DNA of 64,000 nt, from assembly GCA_964036295.1 (NCBI GenBank), contig OZ038465.1, positions 24,462,870-24,526,869 of the forward strand, given 5' to 3'. Shown in pieces: positions 1 to 9,900 of this stretch. Position 1 is the stretch's first letter. Each line of letters begins with the position of its first letter. This DNA comes from Plumapathes pennacea (lineage: Eukaryota > Cnidaria > Anthozoa > Antipatharia > Myriopathidae). The position numbers and the translations under genes were made by a program. The notes below the pieces were generated by a model, which was given only the letters and a program-made list of their open reading frames with translations, ran no database searches and was not told the DNA's origin.

Positions 1-1830
1 TATTAAGTCGAACGCACACTGCAAACTGAATCAAAGTAACGTGGCACTGCAAACTAAATCGAGGAGCACTGCAAACTGAATCGGACGTGGCACTGCAAAC
101 TAAATCAAACGCGCACTGCAAACAAAAGAAAAATGTGTGCGCGCGCAAGTGTATGAGGAGGCCTGGAACTGCCTGCAACTTGACACGCGAGGTTGTCCGA
201 TCACGGGTTTTCCCATTAGACCGATTGTGCAGGCTTACTGTCAACACTCAATCACACCCTTCCTGCGATTTGCGTTGGAGATTTGCCCTTCCTTAGGTGG
301 AGTTTAAGGGGGTGGGGTGACATGTCTACACATCTCCAGTCGTGAATAATTTTTTGCGCCTTTGCAATTTTGCTCTGACGAGCATGTCTTTAGAGATTTG
401 CCTCTCTTAAAAGATATTATAGGAGGTTCCGTAAATATCGTTTTCAATAAAGGTTGGTTTTGTATTAGCTTCTAGTGTTGGGTGTTACTAAAACACGAAA
501 CAGCGAAACAGCTAATTATTAACTAAAATTATCGGTAATAAATAATACCGAGATTATTACAGGGAAACAACTAAAATTTACTGCAATAGCTAATACCTAT
601 ATATGAAGGATGATTATTGAACCTATTGCTCAAATAAAGAAGCCCGTTGTCATGTTGCGTCAAGTTGGCATCAATCCGTCTTTGAGCACCGGTATTTTCG
701 GTATTTCCGGAGTGCTGTAACATACTTTTTTTTTAAGTAACAGCATCAAAGAACAGATTTCCTATCACACATACTGAATACTCTAATGGTAAAATAGCGA
801 AGTATTCGTGGCGGTAATGTACTTACCATGATAGAGTTCTGATATCAAACAGTTTACCCTGTTTGACGTGGTTTGTACCATAGGCTTTTCGAGGGGTTTG
901 TAGTGTTTTTCATTATCAAGTTGGACTTGACCCTCATGTATTTTGTCTTGTTTGCTCATGATAACGGTTGTTGTGCCTTTATCTGCCTTTTTGAGATTGA
1001 CTGTTGCATCGCTTCTTAGCTCTTTGAGAGCCTTGCGTTCGCTGTGTGACAGATTTTGCTTTGGCTGTTGTATTTTATTTCTGCCAATTGTATCTTGACC
1101 TCTTCAAGATAGCTCTCAAGTGCAACCGATGTTTAAACCGGAAGTTGCCAAACAGATTTGACGTGAAAGGGATGTGGCTCGTTTGATATTTAATCCATGG
1201 AGAATGTATCGGAGGCGCATTCGTCTTGCGAATTAAAATTTCGCAATAACTGGCGCCTTATGTTTTGTTCTTTCGACACGGGTGGCTAACTTGTGCGTCA
1301 GTAAGGTTTTTGTTTGACAAATTTTTTGTGTTTCTCGTTTGTGCGTCTTCTTAAGACTTCGCGATTTTTTTCCGCTCTTTGCGTTTTATGATTTGGATTT
1401 TTTCCTCTTTTTGGATTTGTTTTACCCTTTTGTTTTTGTGAAAGGCCTGTTTTTACGGTGCTGTACTCTGAGAACAGATAGTGGTAGATTTCCACATTTT
1501 TATTGTTTACACATTTCTGCATTTGGTAAAACCCATGATCGGAGAACGACACGTGTCAAGTTGCAGCCAGTTCCAGGCCTCCTCGTACACTTGCGCGCGC
1601 ACACATTTTTCTTTTGTTTGCAGTGCGCGTTTGATTTAGTTTGTAGTGCCACGTTCGATTATGTTTGCAGTGTGCGTTCGACTTAGTTTGCAATGTGCAT
1701 TAGATTTTGCTTGCAGCGCGACAGTTTGAATGTAGTGATAATATCTTTGTTTGCAGTGTTTTTGTTTTTGTTTGCAGTGTGATTTTTCTGTAGTTAGTGT
1801 TTTTTTTGTTTGTAGTGGTGTCCCTTATGG
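1..1830. mobile_element. TIR-type DNA element with GCAAAC-rich subterminal repeats
   Basis: The left 215 bases and the bases from about 1530 to 1830 are reverse complements of each other. Each arm carries a series of 20-25-base repeats built on CACTGCAAACTAAATC (left) and its complement GATTTAGTTTGCAGTG (right). Inside them lies a shared inner segment with an alternating GTGTGCGCGCGC core and AGGCCTGGAACT. Such subterminal repeat clusters are typical of transposase binding regions. The left tip may lie outside the window. No transposase is visible. The interior holds a Penelope-like RT relic on the minus strand and otherwise T-rich sequence. Superfamily is not assignable from these ends. Confidence 0.6.
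815..1210 (-). pseudogene. Penelope-like element reverse transcriptase, 5' fragment (relic)
   Basis: Reading the minus strand gives an uninterrupted stretch with SERKALKELRSD, LKKADKGTTTVIM and NEKHYKPLEKP, followed by TSNRV. The order 'KaLKeL... iKkADKG.tvVIM ... Q..d...YkpL ... T.NRV' is the conserved N-terminal block of Penelope-like (PLE) reverse transcriptases, where K-ADKG is the signature. A further PLE-like upstream stretch can be followed to about 1210 but in a shifted frame. The finger, palm (YADD-type) and GIY-YIG parts are absent, so this is a 5' fragment only. It lies inside the TIR element of 1-1830, so it is either an insertion or a captured fragment. Family-level confidence is good; the exact ends are uncertain. 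Confidence 0.6.
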
Positions 1831-2199
1831 GCCACCGTAGGATTGTATATAAACGAAGACAACAGGACACAACTTGGCATCACATGTGACAAGAGAAGCA
1901 AACAGCGGGACATTCATGTTCATAATTAAAACTATGCGAAGTTAACTAGCAGCACCAACAGTCTGCAAGGGATAAAGCATTGCAAAGTGTATTTCACATT
2001 CCCTTATTGCGGCCGAGTGAGTACGTGTTCTTCTTAACTTCTTTCTCGTCACTCACTCGTTTTAGTCCCTTCCGCGACGCGGGACGCCTGAATGAAGTTT
2101 AACTATACTTACAGAACACTAAGAGAATCAACGGGGATTTACGAACGTAACACCGTTACCAAACTAAAAGTCTACATGGAGCCGATATAGAAGGAGTGT
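1831..2199. other. Unassigned sequence
   Basis: No coding frame, repeat or RNA gene was recognised. It contains mixed AT-rich sequence between the TIR element and the next interspersed repeat. Confidence 0.4.
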
Positions 2200-2848
2200 G
2201 GGCAATACGCCGTCTTCATTTGCACCTTCGTTGGCGTGGAGGCCGAGGCGCCGCGCCGAGGTGATGTACCAAAATTATTGAGAACTTGTACGTTAGTACA
2301 GTTGTAAACATCGCATTACGGAGGGAATTGCTTTCTTTGCTCGCCATGTGCGACGTTTGTGATGCTGCTTGAAACTGACAACTGGCTGTGCTGAGCGAGA
2401 ACTGAAACTGGAGATGCTTGAACATCAGCAAGGAATATTGAAGAAGAAAACTATGTTTACTTCTGTGAGGGCAGAGTCGGTGGTGATGGAAAACTGTTTA
2501 CATTGCGGAGGCGAACCGCAGTGAGCGATCGATCAATAGCTGCTCGTATCGACTTTAGCGAAGGTGCCGTCTTGTTCCTTTTGCTGTTGTGTAAAAACAC
2601 TCGAGTCATGCATTTTTTCCTCTATGCTCATTCTTTAATTAGTGTTGTAAATTTGTCTCACACGGGACTTGCACGCCACTCTGAAAAGGTTGTGAAATCT
2701 GAAAAAACTCTCTCCCCATTACTTCGTCGCTCACGCGTTCATTGACCATGTTTGTCCACCCATTGGATATGAGCTGATAACCCATGTCCAAGGAACCAAT
2801 CAAAAGCCTAGAAATCCAATGTTCGTGGTCCAGTTTTTAATAATTATG
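2200..2848 (-). repeat. Interspersed repeat family D, copy 1
   Basis: The sequence from about 2262 to 2845 is a diverged copy of 12727-13300, sharing GCTCGCCATGTGCGACG, CTGACAACTGGCTGTGCTG and GATAACCCATGTCCAAGG. It ends with the same terminus, GTCCAGTTTTTAATAATT. At 2238-2262 it keeps the GC-rich centre GAGGCGCCGCGCCGAG of the family hairpin, but the outer hairpin arms seen in copy 2 are lost. A CCAAT motif (ACCAATCAAAAG) lies about 50 bases before the end. The right end abuts the Crypton-type element. Confidence 0.6.
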
Positions 2849-2951
2849 TTTATAAAATAACTACAATACTACGCGCGTTCTGATTGGCTGAAAAAACATT
2901 TTATAAATAATTACATAGACATGGTTTTGTGAAGCCGGTCACGATAACAGA

Positions 2952-4450
2952 ATGTCGGAAAATATGGAAGATATGCCACAATTTGACTTGAACTTCGAGT
3001 TCGGAAGAGAAACCACTGAGACAGAGGTCGCTGTTGAAGAAGAAAACGAGCCAGAACAGCCAGCAGCGAAGAAGACAAAGTTTTGCTGCTCTTAAAGAAC
3101 ATGACCTGAACGAAGTGCTGGAAAATGTTCAAACAAAAAACACCAAGTACGCGACGAAATGGGAGATTTCTGTTGTTTAAGGTCAGTAAAATGGAAATGT
3201 TTCGCAAATGTTTCGTTCAAAACAATTCTGGTGTCGTTCTGTAGCGACTGTCACGCTTTCTTAAAATTTCAAATTTGTAAACAATAAACACGGCGATAGC
3301 GGGAATTAAAAACTAACTCGTAACTGTGAGTCGCTCGTTTTTCTTCAGAATGGTGCCGAGAACGAAACAAAGTTAAGAAATTGGGAGAATTGGATGCCAA
3401 CGAACTTGACCAAACCTTGCGGCAATTTTATGCAGAAGCAAGAAACAAAAACGGAGAATATTATGGCCGCTCGGTTCTTCTGGCCCTGAGATACGCAGTG
3501 GAAATGCATCTGAACGCGCCTCCGCTAAACAGAGGTCTTAAAATAGCCAAAACCCCGGCATTTTCTTGCAGTAACCAGGTGTTAGACGCCCAACTCAAGC
3601 GTCTATGACAAGCTGGAAAAGAAAATGTTTCTCACAAGCCAGCCATTGAAATCGAGGATCTGGCAAAATTGAAAACCAGCTCAGTCCTCCTACTTTCAGA
3701 GCCGCTTAGCCTCCTTTGTAATGTGTGATTTCATACGTCCCTGTTCTGGTGCCGAAGGGGCCGAGAAGGCCAGATAAGTTTAAAGAAGTCCGGCTTCTCT
3801 TTTGAGGTAGATGTGAGTGGTCGTCCTTTTGTCACCATGACTCACGACGAAGCGACAAAAAATCATCAAGGAGGCATTGACGAAGCCGAAAGCTTTGAGA
3901 AGTTTGGCCGGATGTACGCCTCAGATTCGCCTACTGACGGCTATTCAGCACTCAAGAAATATTTGGTACATCTCAACCCCGCTGTGATGCCTTTTTCCAG
4001 TATCCAAAGCGAAAGTGGCGCCCAAATCTTACAATGTGGTACAAAAACCGACCTCTTGGCGTAAACAAGCTTTCATCGATGATGAAAGATATCAGCACAG
4101 CAGCAGACCTGTCCAAAGTTTACACAAATCACTCCGTTAAAGCCACAGCGATTACTCTATGGTCTGATGCTGGTTTACCAAACCGCCAAATCATGGCACT
4201 TTCAGGCCATCGTAATGAGTCCAGCCTTCGTAGTTACTGCAGTCGCCCGAGCGCAAGCAATCTGCGACAGTGCAGCGATATTTTGTCTGTGGCACTTGAC
4301 GGCAGAGAAGTTAATCCATCTGCAGAATCTGGTCTTGTGAGCTTTAGCCAAACGACCAAAACGTCGAGCCGCAGCGAAAGAAATGTTGACTTCAGCAGCA
4401 TGTTTGCAGGATGCACAATCAACAACGTTAACGTCAGCTTCAACGGATAA
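2952..4450 (+). pseudogene. DUF3504/Crypton-type tyrosine recombinase-like gene, decayed
   Basis: Two exons are legible. Exon 1 (2952-3181) starts MSENMEDMPQF and continues to AALKEHDLNEVLENVQ. A 167-base intron (3182-3348, GT...TTCTTCAG) follows, then an exon beginning EWCRERNKVKKLGELDANEL. Downstream are the family's conserved blocks CRRGREGQ (first catalytic Arg region), VTMTHDEATKNHQGG, TNHSVKATAITLWSDAGL, and LSGHRNESSLRSYCSRP with the presumed catalytic Tyr. Lesions seen: a +1 shift in the T run at 3081-3084, TAA 3178-3180, TGA 3606-3608, TGA 3726-3728, and a shift at the T run near 3991. The HxxR motif reads HSVK; a single AGA-to-AAA change would explain this. The protein would act on DNA by strand exchange in Cryptons; domesticated relatives also exist in animals. 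With five breaks this copy cannot make a full product. Confidence 0.8.
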
Positions 4451-4720
4451 ACACTGTTAACTTTTGACAATATTTTGGACTGAGACACTTTCTCGCCACG
4501 TCTCGCCAGCATCATTCTTGTATAGTGCGAAATTTCTTTCATAAAACAGTGTCCATATTTTCGAGTTGCGATCCACACTTGCCTTCGGACGTGTTAATTC
4601 AACATTCTGTGGAGCTCTCCGATTGGACGAGCGCGCGTTTTGAGAGTTTTTGGGAGAATTTGTAACTTGATCATTTTAATAAATAGTTTTTTTCAGGTGA
4701 TAAATGCTTCGTTATTTTAT

Positions 4721-4917
4721 TAAAGCAATATGACACTCGTTTCCATGTCTTTGTACTCTTATATAAACACTTGGTATGTTGTGAGAACACTCGAAAAAGT
4801 TCAAAATCACTCGCCGAAGCAGCTCGTGATTTTGAACTTTTTCTCGTGTTCTCCCAACATCCCGCGTGTTTATATAAGAGTACAAAGACATGGAAACTCG
4901 TGTTATATTGCTTTTAA
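4721..4917. repeat. Long hairpin (foldback terminus), family B/Crypton
   Basis: Two arms of about 90 bases pair almost perfectly. The left arm contains TTTCCATGTCTTTGTACTC, and its complement GAGTACAAAGACATGGAAA lies on the right. The centre includes TCACTCGCCGAAGCAGCTCGTGA. Homologous hairpins are at 17577-17764 and 22274-22570. On the body side a CCGATTGGACGAGCGCGCG motif precedes it (about 4619). Open frames here are by-products of the palindrome. Confidence 0.85.
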
Positions 4918-4985
4918 CTTATATTTAAAAATATATGTATGTATATGTATGTATGATAAAATGGCGCTATATATATATATATATA

Positions 4986-5249
4986 TAGTCAATCCCGAAA
5001 AGGTTGTCCAGTTGAAATATATACTAGGCAATTATATCTATCACGTGACCACTGAAAAACACCGTATAACTACAAAGAATTACATTAAGTCAGCATGTTT
5101 ATATAATTTTATGGTTGCTAGTCATTAGAATGGTAAAACCAAGAGCCTTTGGAGTGTTTTCAGTTTAAAACACGATAGTTTTAGGTGGTCACGTGACAGA
5201 TATATTTGTATATTTATGCATCTAGACTGGACAACCTTTTCGGGATTGA

Positions 5250-5253
<4 letters not shown>
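4986..5253. mobile_element. Tc1/mariner-type MITE
   Basis: A 25-base perfect inverted repeat (begins AGTCAATCCCGAAAAGG, ends CCTTTTCGGGATTGACT) bounds about 265 bases. A second inverted pair, TCACGTGACCAC / GTGGTCACGTGA, lies further in. Both ends sit in TA dinucleotide tracts (4969-4987 and 5254-5281), consistent with TA target-site preference. No transposase is encoded. Confidence 0.8.
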
Positions 5254-5286
<33 letters not shown>

Positions 5287-5392
5287 TAGCGCATTTTTAT
5301 CACAAAATTAAAGTCTGTGGATTAATGCTTTTGAGTCCAGATGTAAAATTAAATATTCGTAATTACTGATACGTAAGTGTAATATTTACCTC

Positions 5393-5652
5393 GCGGGCAC
5401 TTTTCGCACTTGCCAAAACCCGCTGCTGGTAATGGCTCTCTCACCAGGTAGCCCACAGCACAAGGCAACATGCCTCCTTGAGTTTCATCGGCAAACCCAA
5501 CGGATGTAAGAACTTTTTTCAAATTATATCCTAATAATGTGGATTGGCTGGGATGCTGAATCGGTTCATCAAGTAGAGCGGAAGAACTGAAAACAAGTTG
5601 ATATACGGGCGCATCAGACTTAAGGTCTCGATAAAGGGTCGCGCATGCCTTC
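5393..5652 (-). CDS. Exon of an LRR/receptor-like gene with a Cys-rich end
   Basis: On the minus strand a strong acceptor (TTTTATTAAACAG) at 5653 opens an exon that stays in frame for 260 bases to a GTAAAT donor. It encodes an 86-residue stretch starting KACATLYRDLKSDAPVYQ, with GYNLKKVLTSVGFADETQGG and ending AGFGKCEKCPRG. The closing GKCEKCP pattern resembles the Cys-rich ephrin-receptor-like (GCC2/GCC3) module of extracellular receptors; this is inference from a short motif. The flanking minus-strand LRR exons suggest one secreted or membrane receptor gene. Phase 0 at the acceptor does not match the phase-2 donor of the exon at 6318-6401, so at least one exon between them is missing or unrecognised. 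Confidence 0.6.
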
Positions 5653-6317
5653 TGTTTAATAAAACATAAAAATTGGTGTCTCGGTATTTTAGTTAGCTTC
5701 TCTGGGTAATGGAAAAAGTTATTTTGGGATTTTTCGGCTTAGCCATGTAATGCGTTGATTTTTTTTTCATTTTGATGGTTGCTGGTCCTACCCACAACTT
5801 TGCCGACATACCCAAAAGTCAAAACGTTATACTACTGTTCTTTTGGAATTGAACTGTTGTTTTATCCAAGAAAATATATGTAACGGAAAGTCACGTACAT
5901 AATTAATTTCGTTGTTCCAAACTGGAGTAATCCAATTGATGAATCGCTGTTTAGTTTGCTGTTGGAAAAACACATGTTAACCTCTGCTGCTTTTGCATTG
6001 ATTTAAAGGCGTATGTCAGGTTTTCATTAAAAATAACAATATTAAAATAATAAGATAGTTGCTAAATCCTCTCTGATACATTGTCCTGGGCCTCCTCGGT
6101 GAGGCTACTACGCCGCGATCAAGCCCTTAAACAGTGCGCACGACGCAATGTTAGCGAAAATACTGAAACTAGCAACTGAAATGAGACTGACTTATCTCAC
6201 GTAGAATGACATGACCATGAAAGCATAACTATTCAGTGTTGTTCTTTAAAATAATACGATATATATTTGTGAAATGCCCCGCAATTTACATCTAATTGTA
6301 TACACTGCATTTCTTAC
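5653..6317 (-). other. Probable intron, no recognised feature
   Basis: AT-rich sequence between two minus-strand exons. I could not find the bridging exon that the phase difference calls for, nor a repeat shared with other parts of the window. Confidence 0.35.
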
Positions 6318-6401
6318 CCTTTTATGCTCAATTGGTTCAATTGGCTTAATCCGCTGAAAGATTTGAGATTGACTTCACTCATGGTAGTATTCATCAATAA
6401 T
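6318..6401 (-). CDS. Leucine-rich-repeat exon
   Basis: On the minus strand an 84-base exon has an acceptor CTTTTTTACAG (6402 onward) and a donor GTAAGAA (6311-6317). It begins with one base and ends with two bases of split codons, i.e. phase 2 on both sides. The reading includes MSEVNLKSFSGLSQLNQL. This fits the LRR consensus with Leu at regular steps and the F-x-GL-x-x-L core. Length is 12 bases over the canonical 72. It lies downstream of three other LRR exons on the same strand with the same phase. Likely role is an extracellular binding repeat of the same receptor-like protein. Confidence 0.65.
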
Positions 6402-6842
6402 CTGTAAAAAAGAACGACTTTGCTATCAACATTTTGTCCAAGAATAGTTAGATTCCAAGAATTGTTGCTAGAAGGTATATCAGGACAGATGCTAACGAAG
6501 TTATGATTAATCTAGAATACTACGACGATTTTTGTGGATATAAATACAGTACAAGAAAGAATCTGGCCTGCTTATAATAAAAATCTAGATAAAAGTAAAC
6601 AAAACTCTGTGATAAGATAAGAGTGGCACACTGTTTCCTGCAGACTCCGCATATTTAACAATACTATCCAGTATACAGGGGCACAGAACACTGAAGCAGT
6701 AACGAAGCAGTGATTTGCAAGCTTTGTGGATAACACACTTTGAAGTCTCCATGGATTTAGAAGCAGGCACGTTTTAACGGCGTTTTTATTGCCGTCACCT
6801 TTATTGGCTCACAACATATATGATATATATTTTTAAATATAT
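6402..6842. other. Unassigned sequence, probably intronic
   Basis: No convincing coding frame. A short stretch at 6640-6770 contains a CKLCG-like reading but also stops, so it was not called. Confidence 0.3.
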
Positions 6843-6983
6843 CTTATTAACTGAGTGCGCGGTCCGTACCGTAAGTTATGGACCGATTTTTTTTTTTTTT
6901 CGCCCTATAAGGCGACAAAAAAAAAACAAAAAAAACGAGGATCCATAACTTACGGTACGGACCAAGCAAACGAGGTTAATAAG
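6843..6983. repeat. Hairpin of repeat family C
   Basis: Inverted arms GGTCCGTACCGTAAGTTATG and CATAACTTACGGTACGGACC flank a T-run/A-run pair and a CGCCCTATAAGGCG centre. Outer arms read CTTATTAACTGAG... and ...GTTAATAAG. The same outer sequence and TTATTATATGG flank occur at the hairpins 11082-11184 and 38629-38780. Bases 7017-7050 continue as diverged family C body (ACATAAAACAAGACCCC). Confidence 0.75.
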
Positions 6984-7252
6984 ATATTTATTATATGGCT
7001 TTAGATCTTTCGGCAAACATAAAACAAGACCCCAAGGAGTACTCGTCTCGTTCATTCAACAACATCAATTTCCATCAGGCATGAATTACGCACGTTTGTT
7101 TTCACAACAAATTCAGTTAACAGCTTACAATTCTACCGACTTGAAAATCTTGAAAGAAAAAAAGCCATTATTAGAGGTGGGACAGTTTTACTGAATTACT
7201 ACAGTGACTGCATAAATTTGAAGTTTTTAAGTTTTGTATGTATTTTTTGCAG

Positions 7253-7395
7253 GAAACGAGGAGCATTTGGCAAAGCATGTTGAAACAGCTGTTTTAAGTG
7301 CCTGTCAGACCACACAGGCAATAAAAGAACACAGGCAGCTGCTACAACAAACTCAGGCATTGAGGCAGCATCAGAATGGAGCAATTGAGCAACCT
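7253..7395 (+). CDS. Unrecognised gene, internal exon 1 of 3 found
   Basis: The acceptor is TATTTTTTGCAG (ends 7252). The exon carries two bases of a split codon and then 47 in-frame codons, including NEEHLAKHVETAVLSACQTT and IKEHRQLLQQTQALRQHQ. The residues are Gln/His-rich and helix-prone. The donor giving an open join is GTAGGT at 7396; the alternative donor GTATGT four bases later would create a stop in the next exon. Upstream exons were not found: the 5' side is occupied by a family C hairpin. I do not recognise the protein family. Confidence 0.55.
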
Positions 7396-7555
7396 GTAGG
7401 TATGTAATGCATAAGGTTTTGTATAATTCATGAAGTTGTCACACAAGAAATTAAACTAGAAGCATGCATATCATATTGATAATTGCATTGTGCACACACT
7501 ATAATTTCATAAATTGTACCTCTAATGCAGCTAATTTACAGCTCTTTCCTTGTCA

Positions 7556-7620
7556 TTCATTTCTACTCAGCCATTCATTCATTCCCATTCATTCATTCAC
7601 ATTCATTCAGCCGTTCATTT
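7556..7620. repeat. Simple repeat (TTCA)n
   Basis: Interrupted tandem CATTCATTCATT units within the intron of the plus-strand gene. Confidence 0.7.
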
Positions 7621-7902
7621 CCAGTCCTCCACTCTTTTCGCATAACCTCTGTGCACTGGTACATTGCAGAGCACTTCTTTTACATGGAAGTACTGTCTAA
7701 TTTGGCATTCCTGTAGCACATGCTATATATAAGCTATTTTTTATGTACTTCCACTTTGTGCTCATAGTTTTGTTCCCATGTGTATAGCAGTGTTGAAAAA
7801 CATTGTACATGCTTTTTTGATGAAGACACACCTTTTTCATAGTGTGTATACTGTAGTGATTTCGATCCGTGACTTATTCTATCATGTTGATGTATCTTTC
7901 AG

Positions 7903-7987
7903 AAGTCCCCTAACATTCCTGTAGGGGACCATGAGATAGTCCCAGTTTCAACAGACGAAGATACAGAAACAACGCAAAACAGGAGTG
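7903..7987 (+). CDS. Unrecognised gene, exon 2 of 3 found
   Basis: The acceptor is GATGTATCTTTCAG and the donor GTAAGAG at 7988. It reads KSPNIPVGDHEIVPVSTDED, then TETTQNRS and one base of a split codon. The reading is acidic, Ser/Thr-rich and probably disordered. The frame joins exon 1 (if its donor is at 7396) and exon 3 without stops. That two-sided agreement is the main support. Function unknown. Confidence 0.6.
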
Positions 7988-8059
7988 GTAAGAGCATATT
8001 TACTCACCACATTTATGATGGCCAACCTACAAGTAATTCTATTTTCTTTTTAACTGCAG

Positions 8060-8202
8060 ATCACATTCCACGAAAGGCATGGTTTATAAGGGATTTCAAT
8101 TTGTTTAAGATGTTCTGTTTGGACTGTTCTGTTTGTTTTTCATACAGAATTACAGTCATCGACTCGAGAAACCACCTTTTGAATTGTAAATTTACAATGT
8201 GA
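8060..8202 (+). CDS. Unrecognised gene, exon 3 of 3 found (possible 3' end)
   Basis: The acceptor TTTTAACTGCAG ends at 8059. It completes the codon split by the previous donor and reads DHIPRKAWFIRDFNLFKMF, then CLDCSVCFSYR, to a TGA at 8200-8202. The first 19 residues look protein-like. The rest may be intronic read-through, because bases 8105-8180 recur in diverged form at about 8296-8345 just downstream. The true 3' end may therefore lie elsewhere. Confidence 0.45.
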
Positions 8203-8419
8203 CTTCAATGACGTAACTTTGATAACTTTCATAACTGTAATGTGCAAGGCCAGAGCGACCTGTCCTGCTGGCATGGTCTCTGAGGAACTCAGTTTTGTTT
8301 ATTTTTCATACAGAATTAGTCATTAACTCAAGATACCACTTTTGTAAAATTTGTAAAAATTTTCCCAAATGTTCTTATCTGAGCAAGGTAACAAAACCAA
8401 ATTAAAAGGTTAAAGCCAG
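8203..8419. other. Short partial duplication of exon 3 flank
   Basis: Bases about 8296-8345 (TTTTTCATACAGAATTA..., AACTCAAGATACCACTTTT) repeat 8135-8180 with changes. No other feature is seen before the minisatellite. Confidence 0.5.
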
Positions 8420-9900
8420 GATTAAGAGTTGGTGTTTTAAGCAATGGCTTTTTAAAAGATGGCGATTTAGGAGATGACGATTTAAGGCATTGCGTTTTAA
8501 GGGATAGCGATTTAAGAAGTGGCAATTCAAGCAGTGGCATTTTAAGATTTGGAGTTTTAAGCAGTGGCGTTTTAAGACATGGCGTTTTAAGCAGTGGCAT
8601 TTAAGCAGTGGTTAAGCAATGGCGTTTTAAGAGATAGCAATTTAAGCAGTGGCGATTCAAGAGATGTCGTTTTAAGCAGTGGCGATTTAAGAGATGGCAA
8701 TTTAAGCAGTGGCGTTTTAAGCAGTGACGAATTAATCAGTGGCGATTTAAGAGATGTCGTTTTAAGCAGTGGCTTTTTAAGAGATGGCGTTTTAAGCAGT
8801 GGCTTTTTAAGAGATGGCGTTTTAAGCAGTGGCGATTTAAGAGATGTCGTTTTAAGAGATGGCAATTTAAACAGTGGCGTTTTAAGCAGTGGCGATTTAA
8901 GAGATGTCGTTTTAAGCAGTGGCTTTTTAAGAGATTGTTAAAGAGCACTTTCGTGTCGTACAGTAGTAATGGGGACTCGCTGGCGAAGGAGGCTTGAACG
9001 GCGTTTCCCTGAGGTGGCACTTTAATCTTTTTCTTCACAGTGCAGCTCGAGAGTTACAAATTTTCGTCCATAGGTCTGAAAAAGCAGTGGCGATTTAAGA
9101 GATGTCGTTTTAAGCAGTGGCGTTTTAAGAGATGGCAATTTAAGCAGTGGCGATTTAAGAGATGGCGTTTTAAGCAGTGGCGATTTAAGAGATGGCGTTT
9201 TAAGCAGTGGCTTTTTAAGAGATGGCGTTTTAAGCAGTGGCGTTTTAAGAGATGGCAATTTAAGCAGTGGCGTTTTAAGCAGTGGCGATTTAAGAGATGT
9301 CGTTTTAAGCAGTGGCTTTTTAAGAGATGGCGTTTTAAGCAGTGGCGTTTTAAGAGATGGCGTTTTAAGCAGTGGCTTTTTAAGAGATGGCGTTTTAAGA
9401 GATGGCGATTTAAGCAGTGGCGATTTAAGAAGTGGCGATTTAAGAGATGGCGATTTAAGCAGTGGCGATTTAAGAGATGTCGTTTTAAGCAGTGGCTTTT
9501 TAAGAGATGGCGTTTTAAGCAGTGGCGTTTTAAGAGATGGCAATTTAAGCAGTGGCGATTTAAGAGATGGCGTTTTAAGCAGTGGCGATTTAAGAGATGT
9601 CGTTTTAAGCAGTGGCGATTTAAGAGCTACATGGCGTTTTTAGCAGTGGCTTTTAAGAGATGGCGTTTTAAGCATGCGGTGGCGTTTTAAGAGATGGCAA
9701 TTTAAGCAGTGGCGTTTAGTTAAAAAGTGGCGATTTAAGAGATGTCGTTTTAAGCAGTGGCTTTTTAAGAGATGGCGTTTTAAGAAGTGGCGATTTAAGA
9801 GATGTCGTTTTAAGAGATGGCGTTTTAAGCATCGACTTTTTACGCAATGGCTTTTTAAGAGATTGCGATCTAGGGAGGTTGTGATTTAAGCAGTAGCGAT
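8420..9900. repeat. 15-bp minisatellite, two blocks
   Basis: Roughly 90 tandem units of 15 bases alternate between AGCAGTGGCGTTTTA and AGAGATGGCGATTTA types, so a 30-base higher-order unit is visible in places. A unique spacer at about 8940-9075 divides the array. Because the unit is a multiple of three and lacks stops in several frames, long open frames appear on both strands (for example RFKQWRFKRW repeats). Nothing else supports translation. Confidence 0.9.

Larger units (their letters stand above)
2850..4917 (+). mobile_element. Crypton-type (DUF3504 recombinase) element with terminal hairpin
   Basis: A unit of about 2.07 kb. The left end reads TTTATAAAATAACTA, then an ACGCGCGTTCTGATTGG segment, then TTTATAAATAATTACATAGA. 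The right end is the large hairpin at 4721-4917. Between them is one degraded two-exon gene for a tyrosine-recombinase-like protein. The same left-end and hairpin sequences delimit two shorter gene-less repeats (17577-18690 and 21440-22570), which is why I treat all three as one family. Cryptons use a tyrosine recombinase and normally lack long terminal repeats; the hairpin end is unusual. Boundaries are estimated from shared ends, not from an empty site. Confidence 0.6.

Noticed and set aside
1298-1686. Opposed 84- and 115-codon frames
   Set aside because: Low-complexity T-rich sequence running into the TIR of the first element.
4730-5128. 132-codon plus-strand frame
   Set aside because: It runs through a palindrome, a TA tract and a MITE.
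6640-6770. Possible BED-type zinc finger (CKLCG reading)
   Set aside because: Interrupted by a stop right after CKLCG and no second Cys/His pair is visible.
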